64,000 nt of DNA from JACKEQ01 sp041389565. Lineage in GTDB: Bacteria > Myxococcota_A > UBA796 > GCA-2862545. Under the pieces are notes generated by a model that searched no databases, had not been told where the DNA came from, and saw only the letters and a list, made by a program, of their open reading frames with translations. Every line of letters starts with the position of its first letter. The first letter of the stretch is position 1. This document shows, piece by piece, positions 8,640-15,892 of this stretch. The stretch is taken from positions 158,069 through 222,068 of the forward strand of contig JAWKRP010000015.1 in NCBI GenBank assembly GCA_041389565.1. Reading direction: 5' to 3'. The position numbers and the translations under genes are program-made.

Positions 8640-9530
8640 ATGGTTCTCATCTCATCCGTCGTCGTGCACGCGACGCCACTGCAGACCACAGACCCCGTCT
8701 TCGACGCGATCCCCTACATCGCAGCACGCACCGGCATCATCGTCACTCTGGAGACCGCGCCCGACACGCACCGCAGAACCGTCGTGCGCCATCAGGCCGA
8801 TGGGACACCCATTCTGCGGACGGATGGCTCCTCGAACCTCGATCTGCTCGACGTCGAGCGGTACCCGTTCGAGCTCGAGCTGCCCGCGCCGCGTGCCGAC
8901 GCTGCGCAGGCGGCGATCGAGGCGCTCGTGGAGGCCGCACGCACGTGGGCCCACGCGGATGGGTGCACGTCCTACGCCGTCACACAGACGGCCCTCGGGT
9001 TCCACGTAGCGCCCACGCGGGTGATGAAGGATGGGCAATGCATCCCATACGAGTCTCCCCTGGAGGTGACGCTGGCGCCCGAGGGGGGGATGTTTCGGGG
9101 GGACACGATGATCAACGCCCTGTTCAAGGAGCACGACCTGATCGTCGTCCGGCCGTATGGAGAGCTGCGGGTACCGCCCGGCGGGCTCACCGCGAGGGAG
9201 GTTCTCGACATGCTGATTGCACCGGCCGGGAACGCGACGTGGTGTGTGGGCCCCAGTGGATCGCACATCAAGTTGGAGGAGAGCGGGTCGGTGTCCCTGA
9301 CAGGACTCGACCTCGCAGACTACCCGTTCCATCCCGAGCACGCACGCCGCGAGCGCGAAAGGTCGATGCCGCCCGAGGTGCGGGCTCGTCTGGACGAGAT
9401 GGCGAAAGAACACGAGGAATTGATGTCCGAGTGGGATCGCCTCCGAGCGCTGGGTCTGAGCCAGGACGAGGCAAACGCGAGGTTGCTGGAGCAGGAGCTC
9501 GAGCGCGACAGGATCGAAGGCGGCGACTGA
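8640..9530 (+). CDS. Secreted protein with two STN-like modules
   Basis: 296 residues from the ATG at 8640, which has GGAG five bases upstream. A short hydrophobic leader (MVLISSVVVHA) suggests export. Two similar modules are seen (about 20-125 and 140-212). The second contains LTAREVLDML at 183-192 followed by TWCVGPSGSHIKL. That layout, a helix with A-x-E-x-L then a beta pair, resembles STN domains (secretin and TonB short N-terminal domain). The C-terminus (about 230-296) is a charged helix. CIPYESPLEVTL matches CIPIETQLDTVV in the protein encoded at 60065, so they are paralogues. Role unknown; STN domains usually mediate periplasmic protein contacts. Confidence 0.75.
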   Translation: MVLISSVVVHATPLQTTDPVFDAIPYIAARTGIIVTLETAPDTHRRTVVRHQADGTPILRTDGSSNLDLLDVERYPFELELPAPRADAAQAAIEALVEAARTWAHADGCTSYAVTQTALGFHVAPTRVMKDGQCIPYESPLEVTLAPEGGMFRGDTMINALFKEHDLIVVRPYGELRVPPGGLTAREVLDMLIAPAGNATWCVGPSGSHIKLEESGSVSLTGLDLADYPFHPEHARRERERSMPPEVRARLDEMAKEHEELMSEWDRLRALGLSQDEANARLLEQELERDRIEGGD

Positions 9531-9649
9531 ACGCCAAGAGAGTCCCCCGAACGCGCCCCCTCGGCGTTCCTCTGCATCTCCGCGGTCGAACCAGGCGCTC
9601 CGACCACCAGACCCGCCCGCTCGTAGCCGGGACCGTCTCGACCACCCGC

Positions 9650-9689
9650 TTGTGATGAGGTCACAACCGAGCCCCGTGCGGTCACAACC
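9650..9689. promoter_or_regulatory. CRP/FNR-like palindrome with spaced direct repeat
   Basis: TTGTGA (9650-9655) and TCACAA (9661-9666) form a perfect palindrome with a 5-bp spacer, close to the TGTGA-N6-TCACA core of CRP-type sites. The right half is part of GGTCACAACC (9659-9668), repeated exactly at 9680-9689, 21 bp downstream, that is two helical turns. The site lies 75-110 bp upstream of the gene at 9762. It is the only distinct element seen in the 231-bp gap 9531-9761. The regulator is unknown. Confidence 0.4.
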
Positions 9690-9761
9690 CGCCCGGCACA
9701 GGTGCGACGCCGTCAGCGGCCGGTGATGAGCGGTCCATCAACCCGCTCTCTGGTGGTTCTC

Positions 9762-10358
9762 ATGTCTCGCTCTGCTCTGTCCGCCGCTGTCCTGTTCCTC
9801 GCCGTCGCCTCCTCCATCGCGACCTCCGGCACCGACGCCCAGACCGTGCTCGACGGGGCGGGAGACGCCATCACGGACCCCTCGGACCCGACCGTCCCCA
9901 CCGATCCGACCGACCCCACCGACACGGACCCCTGCGACGGCGTCGCCCCCATCGCACCGATGACCGACGTGGTCTGCCTCGCGCCGGGCGAGGCGCTCAC
10001 GGTCGAGTTCGGCCTGCGCGTCGACACCAGCGCGCTCGCCACGCTCGTGTCCACGCCCAACTGGGTCAACGGTGCGGCCCTGCTGGACAGCGACGACGCC
10101 GAGGTGGAGATCACGCTGGCCAGCCCGGACGACGCCATGAGCGAGGTGCTCGCCACGGAGCCCGCGTTCCCCATCGACGAGAACGTCGTCTCGCTCGACG
10201 ACCCCATGCTCGGCTGCGCAGCGGTGGCGTCGCACTGCACCTCCACGGGCTGGAGCTTCACGATCGACAACGTCGGGGACACGCCCGCGGTCGTGCACTT
10301 CCAGATCCAGCCGGTCGTCGCGAACGGCGCCGCCTCCATCGTCCTGTTCGAGCTCTGA
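9762..10358 (+). CDS. Secreted protein with DPTDPT linker, unknown function
   Basis: 198 residues from the ATG at 9762 (GGTGG upstream), chosen because it begins a good signal peptide (MSRSALSAAVLFLAVASSIATSG). A low-complexity linker of Asp-Pro-Thr repeats (about 38-58) separates it from a beta-rich domain with four cysteines (PCDG, VVCL, LGCAA, SHCTS). The C-terminal part (SWSFTIDNVGDTPAVVHFQ-like) resembles an immunoglobulin-like sandwich. No enzymatic motif. Probably an extracellular or periplasmic protein. Confidence 0.75.
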   Translation: MSRSALSAAVLFLAVASSIATSGTDAQTVLDGAGDAITDPSDPTVPTDPTDPTDTDPCDGVAPIAPMTDVVCLAPGEALTVEFGLRVDTSALATLVSTPNWVNGAALLDSDDAEVEITLASPDDAMSEVLATEPAFPIDENVVSLDDPMLGCAAVASHCTSTGWSFTIDNVGDTPAVVHFQIQPVVANGAASIVLFEL

Positions 10359-10420
10359 CCTCGCTCCTGTCCACGCCCGACGGGTACGATTCCGTCATGT
10401 GCCACGCAGGACATCGCTGA

Positions 10421-12736
10421 GTGGGCACCCGGTTCCGGGTGGAGGCGGGCACGATCGACCTGCTCGACGGCTCCCTCGAGACGCCGCGAGGCACCGTGCA
10501 GCTCACGGCGAACGAGGTCGCGCTGCTGGGGGCTCTCCACGACGCGAGCCCGCGGTCCTGCCACCCCGACGCGCTGCTCGTCCAGGCGCTCGGGTACACC
10601 TCCAAGGCGCGGTCGCGCACGGTCACCGTGACGATCCAGCGGCTGCGCAAGAAGGTCGAGCTCGACCCCGCCGAGCCCCGCACCATCGTGACCGTGCGCG
10701 GCGAGGGCTACGCGCTCAGATACGCGGACCCCGTGCCCGCTGCGATCGCGGTGGCCCCCACGCCGGGCCCGCGCGGACGGGACCTCAGCGAGGTGGACGA
10801 AGCCTTCGCGCGCGGCGGTCGGCCCGTCGTGCTCATCGGGCCGGGTGGAATCGGCAAGACGACCCTCGCGCGCGCGTGGGCCCGTCGCGAGGGGGCCGAC
10901 TGGGTCGAGCTGTTCGGCGTCCGGACTCCCGAAGCCCTCCGCCTGCGGCTGGTCTCGACGCTCGAGCCCGACGCCCACGAGGAGCCGGACGCCGGGCTCG
11001 CGCAGCGCCTCCGGTCCGGGGGGCCCGTCGTGCTGGACAACGCGGAGGACCTCGACGACGCGGCCCGGGCGCTGCTCGTGAAGTGGCTCGACGCCAGCCA
11101 GGTCCCGGTGCTGGTCACGAGCCAGGCGGTCCTGGGCGCGGCCGGCGAGCGTCGGGTCGTGATGCGCGAGCTCGACCGGGACGCCGCCGCGGAGGTCGTG
11201 CAGGAGCAGCGCGACCGCGCGGGCCTGCCCCCGCTGCCCGCCACGACGATCGAGTCCCTGCTCGACCGGTTCGGCGGGCTCCCTCTCGCGCTCGTGATCG
11301 CAGCCCCGCTCGCGGACTTCGTCGACGACGACGCCGTCCTGTTGCTGTCGCCCTCCGACGAGACCGCCACCCACCACTCCACCGTGCTGCACGGCGTGGG
11401 GCGCTCGCTCGACCGCCTCTCCGACCATGCCCGTCGGGTCGCCGTGGCACTCGCGGTCGGAGACGCCAGCTGTGACGTACACCAGCTCGGTGCGGTCGCG
11501 GATCTGCCGCTGCCACAGGCCCTCGGCGCGGTCGCCGAGCTGCGCGGACGGGGGTTCACGTCGGTCGAAGACGGACGCATCGACCTCCTGCCCGTCGTGC
11601 GCGGGGTGTGCCGCGCCTCACCGGGTCTCGACGCCGAGCGGGCCGCGTGCGAAGCCCGCCTCGTTCGCTGGCTGTGCGAGCGCCCTCCGGGCCACCACGT
11701 CCTCAAGCCCCTGCGCCGGCACATCCGGGGCGCGCTGCGGCTGGCCGGGGGCGAAGCGCGCATCCTGCTGCTGCGCCGCCACGTCGAGCTGCTCTACTCC
11801 TTCGGTCCCATCGAGCAGATCAAGCCGGAGACGGAGCGCTGGCTGCGCGGGCTCCCCGCAGAGATGCGGCCCGAAGCGGAGGTACAGCGGGCCATGGGGC
11901 TGTTGCTGGCCGGGGAGCGCGACGCGGGCCGGGACCTGCTCCTCGCCGTCCTCGACACCGTGCGCGATCCCGACGCCTTCGCGGTCGGCAGCTGCCTGCT
12001 CTCCACCTGCCTGTCCTGGCGCGCCGACCCCGATACCGCACGGTGGGCCGAGCGGGCGCTCGCGTCCCTGCAACACGTGACCCGCGAGGAGACGCGCGTC
12101 GCGGTGCTCCACTACGCCGGCTACGCGCTGGCGAAGTGCGAAGACCCCCGTGGGGAAGGCCTGATCGAAGAGGCCATCCAGCTCGCCGAGGCTTCGATGC
12201 CCGCGCGGGCCCTGAGCGCCGCGCTGTCCAAGGCGCGCCTGCGGCCCGTCGCCATCGACCTCCAGCGGTGTCGCAGCCTCCTGGAGCGCACGACGCCCGC
12301 GCTGGGGCGCGTGCAGCACCTGATCGAGCAGGCCGATCTCGCCGTGATCCTGCTCGGAACCGACCAGGTCGAAGCCGGGTGGGAGCTGCTGGAGGAGCCG
12401 CGGGAGGTGCTGGTCTCGGCGCACCCGCGCATGCTGTCGGTGTTCCTGCAGAACGCGGCCGGCCGGATCGTCGACCACCCGGAGCGCGCGCGGCGGCTGC
12501 TGTCCGACGTGCTGGCCGCCGAGGCTGCGAGACGCCCGGGCTCGCCGCCCGAACCACCCGTCCTGGTGCGAGCGCTGCACGCGCTGCTGGACGGCGATCG
12601 GGAGGCGCTCGCCGGCCTCCCGGATCGCGAGCTGGGCGAGCTCGCGCTGGCCTTCCTCGACGGCGCGCCGCTGCCCCGCGGTCCGGCGTGGAGGGAGCTG
12701 CAGCGCGGCCTGCAGGGGGTGCGCGACCGAGGGTAG
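10421..12736 (+). CDS. Winged-helix/STAND ATPase regulator with C-terminal helical repeats
   Basis: 771 residues from GTG 10421. The N-terminus (about 25-103) is an OmpR-type winged helix (TVTIQRLRKKVELDP and VRGEGYALR). An NB-ARC/STAND ATPase follows, with Walker A GPGGIGKT (140-147), Walker B PVVLDNAED (202-210) and a GLPLAL motif near 290. The remainder (about 400-771) is helical and TPR-like. This is the layout of AfsR/SARP- and LuxR-LAL-type one-protein regulators: nucleotide-dependent self-association gated by the repeats, then DNA binding. All ATPase residues look intact. Targets are unknown; the adjacent upstream secreted-protein gene is a candidate. The spacing to the preceding gene (62 bp) allows its own promoter. 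Confidence 0.88.
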   Translation: MGTRFRVEAGTIDLLDGSLETPRGTVQLTANEVALLGALHDASPRSCHPDALLVQALGYTSKARSRTVTVTIQRLRKKVELDPAEPRTIVTVRGEGYALRYADPVPAAIAVAPTPGPRGRDLSEVDEAFARGGRPVVLIGPGGIGKTTLARAWARREGADWVELFGVRTPEALRLRLVSTLEPDAHEEPDAGLAQRLRSGGPVVLDNAEDLDDAARALLVKWLDASQVPVLVTSQAVLGAAGERRVVMRELDRDAAAEVVQEQRDRAGLPPLPATTIESLLDRFGGLPLALVIAAPLADFVDDDAVLLLSPSDETATHHSTVLHGVGRSLDRLSDHARRVAVALAVGDASCDVHQLGAVADLPLPQALGAVAELRGRGFTSVEDGRIDLLPVVRGVCRASPGLDAERAACEARLVRWLCERPPGHHVLKPLRRHIRGALRLAGGEARILLLRRHVELLYSFGPIEQIKPETERWLRGLPAEMRPEAEVQRAMGLLLAGERDAGRDLLLAVLDTVRDPDAFAVGSCLLSTCLSWRADPDTARWAERALASLQHVTREETRVAVLHYAGYALAKCEDPRGEGLIEEAIQLAEASMPARALSAALSKARLRPVAIDLQRCRSLLERTTPALGRVQHLIEQADLAVILLGTDQVEAGWELLEEPREVLVSAHPRMLSVFLQNAAGRIVDHPERARRLLSDVLAAEAARRPGSPPEPPVLVRALHALLDGDREALAGLPDRELGELALAFLDGAPLPRGPAWRELQRGLQGVRDRG

Positions 12737-12770
12737 AGTCCGCACGGCACCGACGCCGCACGGACCCTCC

Positions 12771-13646
12771 ATGATCGACCGCATCCCGCTCCCCGCGACC
12801 GTTCCCCTCCTGCTGGCGGTCCTGGCCTGCAAAGCCGACGGTCCCGCGACCACCCCACTCCCGGCGGGCAGCGCGAGCTACTCCGGCGCGCTGGGACCCG
12901 GTCCGGACTTCGAAGCTCCGGCGGGCCGCCTCTCGGCGCGGGCCTTCCCGTCGGAGGTGGGCGGTGGAGCCGAGCTGACCGGCGCGTTCGCGGACGGCCC
13001 GCCGCTGTCGTTCCACACGGAGTCCGCACGCGAGGGGAGCTGCCGGATCATCAGCTTCACGGCGACCTCCTGCGACCCGGCCTGCCCTGGCGACCAGGCC
13101 TGCATCGCGGGCGGATGCGTCGCCTACCCGGCCCGCACGGACCTCGGCGCCGTGGAGTGGACGTACACGGGCGGCACGCGCACGGTCACGCCGGACGGCA
13201 CGCTCGCCTACTACGCCTCTGCGACGGACGCCGCGGAGGGCCCGATGTCGCTCGAGGTGGGCGGTGTGCTGCTGGAGTCCCCGACCGCGCCCCTGATGGT
13301 GCCCGACGGCGACTGGTCGGCCGCACTGAGCGGTCGCGGGAGCGGAGATGCGGTGCTCGGCTGGACCAACCCGATGGACGGCGCGCGGGTCCGCCTGCAC
13401 ATGACCGACTGCACGGGCTCCCACGGGGGTCTGGCCGCGAACGAGCTCGAGTGCGAGGGCCCCGACACGGGCGAGCTCGTGATCCCGGCCGCGTTCATGG
13501 ACCTGATGGAGGAGGCCGACTGGTCCCGCGGGGAGTGCGGCAGCCACGTGTTCCACCGCTACCACGCGGCGGCGCTGCCCGACGACGACCAGGTGCGGTT
13601 CGAGGTCCGGAGCGGCGATGGGCTGTTCTGGCGCCCGGACTTCTGA
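12771..13646 (+). CDS. Lipoprotein of unknown function
   Basis: 291 residues. A signal peptide ends in a lipobox (LLLAVLAC, Cys20). The mature part is beta-rich and has a Cys cluster at about 88-116 (SCRI, SCDPACPGDQACIAGGC), the short Cys-rich stretch found in many myxobacterial surface lipoproteins. No catalytic motif. It converges on the split FG-GAP gene, with a palindromic element between the two 3' ends. Confidence 0.8.
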   Translation: MIDRIPLPATVPLLLAVLACKADGPATTPLPAGSASYSGALGPGPDFEAPAGRLSARAFPSEVGGGAELTGAFADGPPLSFHTESAREGSCRIISFTATSCDPACPGDQACIAGGCVAYPARTDLGAVEWTYTGGTRTVTPDGTLAYYASATDAAEGPMSLEVGGVLLESPTAPLMVPDGDWSAALSGRGSGDAVLGWTNPMDGARVRLHMTDCTGSHGGLAANELECEGPDTGELVIPAAFMDLMEEADWSRGECGSHVFHRYHAAALPDDDQVRFEVRSGDGLFWRPDF

Positions 13647-13704
13647 CGGCCCGGACGCGAGCTTCAACGTACGAGAACGACCCGATCAGGCGCTCCCCGC
13701 GACC

Positions 13705-13741
13705 GGGAGCCTTCAGCGAGCCTGGCTCGCTGAATACTCCC
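13705..13741. repeat. Palindromic repeat element, copy 1 (37 bp)
   Basis: A near-perfect hairpin: outer arms GGGAG/CTCCC, inner arms TTCAGCGAGCC/GGCTCGCTGAA around a single T. It lies between the convergent genes ending at 13646 and 13713 and supplies the last codons and stop of the minus-strand ORF. It could act as a bidirectional terminator, but there is no T-tract. Its flanking CCG and TGAAT are shared with copy 2, so this is a repeated element rather than a chance hairpin. Confidence 0.75.
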
Positions 13742-14366
13742 TGAATCCAGGATTCTGGGTGTGCCAGCCGGCGAGCACGTCCTCGTAGACGTAGACGGCA
13801 CCCGGCCCGCCTTCGAGGTCCGAGCCCACCGCGAGCTCGTCCTGCCCGTCGCCGTCGAAGTCGAGCACCGCGATGGCGCCGCCGAAGCGATGCTCGGGAG
13901 CGTCGGTCGGCGAACGGAACACGAGGTCCGGCGGTCGGTCCGGCTGATCCGTCAGGAGCGGGCCCCGCCAGATCGCCACGGCTTCGCTCTCGGTCTCGGG
14001 ACCGGGGCGCACCTGGGTCACGAGGTCCGTGATGCCGTCCCCATCGAGGTCGGCGAACTGGAAGAAGTCGGAGACTCGCCAGGCGACGGCCGGACGCAGC
14101 ACGAGCTCGGTCTGAGGGTGCCCGTCGAGCACGTCATCCAGGCTCGCGATGTGGAAGCCGTTGCGCTCCCCGTCCGTTTCGGCCTTCACCAGGAGCACGT
14201 CCTCACCGGGGAGTCCATCGAGCTCTCCGCTACCGAGCGGGAGGGCCTCGTCCTCTGTGAACGACGGGTCGCTCCGGGGGTGCACGATGCCGTCGAAGTC
14301 GTGGGCGAGGGCCCAGCCCTCGCCGGACAGGACCAACACGCCACCGGTCGGAGGGCCGTACAGCAA
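13713..14366 (-). CDS. FG-GAP protein, detached C-terminal half
   Basis: 217 residues if started at TTG 14366, with no signal peptide and no convincing ribosome site. It carries two FG-GAP/VCBS calcium-loop repeats (FADLDGDGITDLV and VLDFDGDGQDELAVG), as in beta-propeller lipoproteins. It is in the same reading frame as the lipoprotein ending at 14391, separated only by the 36-bp palindromic element that contributes a TGA. Removing those 36 bases would restore one protein of about 440 residues (DFLLPEFEQ across the joint). It is therefore most likely the untranslated or separately translated 3' half of a disrupted gene. Confidence 0.6.
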   Translation of the reverse strand: MLYGPPTGGVLVLSGEGWALAHDFDGIVHPRSDPSFTEDEALPLGSGELDGLPGEDVLLVKAETDGERNGFHIASLDDVLDGHPQTELVLRPAVAWRVSDFFQFADLDGDGITDLVTQVRPGPETESEAVAIWRGPLLTDQPDRPPDLVFRSPTDAPEHRFGGAIAVLDFDGDGQDELAVGSDLEGGPGAVYVYEDVLAGWHTQNPGFREYSASQAR

Positions 14367-14382
14367 CGTCTGCTCGAATTCA

Positions 14383-14418
14383 GGGAGGAGTCAGCGAGCC
14401 AGCTCGCTGAAGGCTCCC
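14383..14418. repeat. Palindromic repeat element, copy 2 (36 bp), interrupting an FG-GAP gene
   Basis: Read on the minus strand, it matches copy 1 read on the plus strand: 19 identical bases, a one-base gap, then 11 identical bases and CTCCCTGAAT. It is itself a palindrome (CAGCGAGC/GCTCGCTG core). It sits in frame inside the FG-GAP lipoprotein gene and adds codons ending in TGA (14393-14391). A length of exactly 12 codons means precise loss would restore the reading frame. Confidence 0.75.
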
Positions 14419-15044
14419 GGCAATAGGAAATCGATGGGGGTCAGCGTGGGCGCAGGCACCGTGGGTCCGACGATGGACACGGCGAGCGCACCGGAGTCGA
14501 GGTGGAACAGCTCGTTCGTCGGCCCTCCGAGCCTCGTCGATGGATAGACGGACGCGCGCTGACGCAGGCCGTGAGCCGCGGGGAGGTCGTTCTCGCGCCA
14601 GGTGTAGGCGGCATCCTCGAGGTCTGCGAAAGCAGGGTGCGGGCTCTCGTAGAGACGGAGATCTCCGTTGTCGCGCAGAACCAGGTCCGCCAGGCCGTCC
14701 CCGTTCGTGTCCGGGAGCACGTGGCTCACCCGGCCGAACTCCTCCAGGTTCTGGGTGATTCGGGCCCGGACTCCCGACCGATCGACGATCAGGGCTTCGC
14801 CGGGTGGGGGGAAGAGCTCGACGAACGCGTCCTCCAGCGGCGAGACGTCGCTGGAGACGACGAGGGCCGGGCGACCGACCTCCAGCGCTTCGGCGACGAA
14901 GAGTGTGGCTCCCAGGAGTTGGCGCTCGTGCTCACCATGCAGCTCGAACAGCGGGTCGAGCTGGACCGGAACGGTCGGGGTACCGAGGGGAACCGGGGGG
15001 ACAGGGGCCCGGCACGCGAGCAGGAGCGATAGCGATGCGATCAT
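14391..15044 (-). CDS. FG-GAP lipoprotein, N-terminal half (prematurely stopped)
   Basis: 217 residues from ATG 15044. A very short signal peptide ends in a lipobox (LSLLLAC, Cys11) and leads into a Pro-rich linker. One FG-GAP-like loop is visible (LPDTNGDGLADLVLRDNGDLRLY). The last residues GAFSELAR and the stop codon come from the inserted palindromic element, so the propeller is incomplete. The natural continuation is the ORF at 13713-14366. As it stands, the product would be a membrane-anchored half propeller. Confidence 0.7.
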   Translation of the reverse strand: MIASLSLLLACRAPVPPVPLGTPTVPVQLDPLFELHGEHERQLLGATLFVAEALEVGRPALVVSSDVSPLEDAFVELFPPPGEALIVDRSGVRARITQNLEEFGRVSHVLPDTNGDGLADLVLRDNGDLRLYESPHPAFADLEDAAYTWRENDLPAAHGLRQRASVYPSTRLGGPTNELFHLDSGALAVSIVGPTVPAPTLTPIDFLLPGAFSELAR

Positions 15045-15136
15045 CGGTCCTGCCCGTTGTTCTCGTGGTGGTCGCGCTCCACGTCGGCGGCCTCCCCTGG
15101 AGCTCCACAGCCATTCTGCCTACGGTAGCCGATTCG

Positions 15137-15892
15137 TCAGCGGACCGAGAGCAGCTCGATCTCGAACACGAGGTCCGCCTTCTTCGGGATGCGCGGTGGA
15201 CGCCCCGCCCGCCCGTACGCGAGCTTCCACGGCACGACCAGCTGCCGGACGCCTCCCTCGCGCATGCCTGCCACGCCGTCCTCCCAGCCCGGGATCACCA
15301 TCCCGCGGCCCACCCGGTACGAGAACGGCCCCTCGCGCTTGAAGCTGCTGTCCACGAGCGTGCCGTCCACGAGCCACAGCGTGTACTCCATCGTGACGGA
15401 CTTCCCGATCTGCACCGGCGCACCCGTGCCGATCGCGAGGTCGGCCACCTTCACGCCGGCATCCGTCGTTTCGTACTGCTGCACGGGCCGCGGAGCGTCC
15501 GGCACCACGCGCGCCGCGGGCTCCGGACCTCCAGCGAGCTCGATCCCGAGCAGCTCGATCTCGAACACCAGCGTGCTGCCCGGCGGGATCTTCGGCGACA
15601 CCTTCTTCTCGCCGTATGCGAGCTCCGGCGGGATCTCCAGGCGACGCCGGCACCCCACGCTCATGCCCTGCATGCCGATGTCCCAGCCCTCGATCAGCAT
15701 GCCCGTGCCGAGCGGCACCTTCAGCGGCTTGCCGCGGTCGTACGAGCTGTCGAACACCTCGCCGCCCTGCACCTGCCCCGTGTAGTGCACGGTCACCTTC
15801 GAGCCCGCCGGGATCTCGTCGCCCGAGCACGGCGTGAGGTCTTCGATGCGAAGGTCGCCCGCGAGCGCGACCGCCAACAGGCCCGCGATCAC
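15137..15892 (-). CDS. Tandem FKBP-type peptidyl-prolyl isomerase
   Basis: 251 residues from GTG 15892, overlapping the stop of the preceding TPR lipoprotein gene (GTGA). A short hydrophobic N-terminus (IAGLLAVALAG) suggests export. Two FKBP domains follow, at about 15-112 and 148-251. Each has the DSSY/DSSF loop, the IEGW/IPGW active-site Trp, the Y-G flap (LAYGEKK, LAYGRAG) and the terminal LVFEIELL strand. It should catalyse prolyl isomerisation and assist folding of exported proteins. The second domain has substitutions at some pocket positions (e.g. EYTLWLVDGT in place of HYTG) and may be less active. Confidence 0.93.
   Translation of the reverse strand: MIAGLLAVALAGDLRIEDLTPCSGDEIPAGSKVTVHYTGQVQGGEVFDSSYDRGKPLKVPLGTGMLIEGWDIGMQGMSVGCRRRLEIPPELAYGEKKVSPKIPPGSTLVFEIELLGIELAGGPEPAARVVPDAPRPVQQYETTDAGVKVADLAIGTGAPVQIGKSVTMEYTLWLVDGTLVDSSFKREGPFSYRVGRGMVIPGWEDGVAGMREGGVRQLVVPWKLAYGRAGRPPRIPKKADLVFEIELLSVR

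Noticed and set aside
13705..14418. Invertible DNA segment between the two palindromic copies
   Set aside because: Each copy is itself almost palindromic, so their opposite orientation carries little meaning. Inverting the segment would not restore the split FG-GAP frame, whereas deleting copy 2 would. No recombinase gene is nearby.
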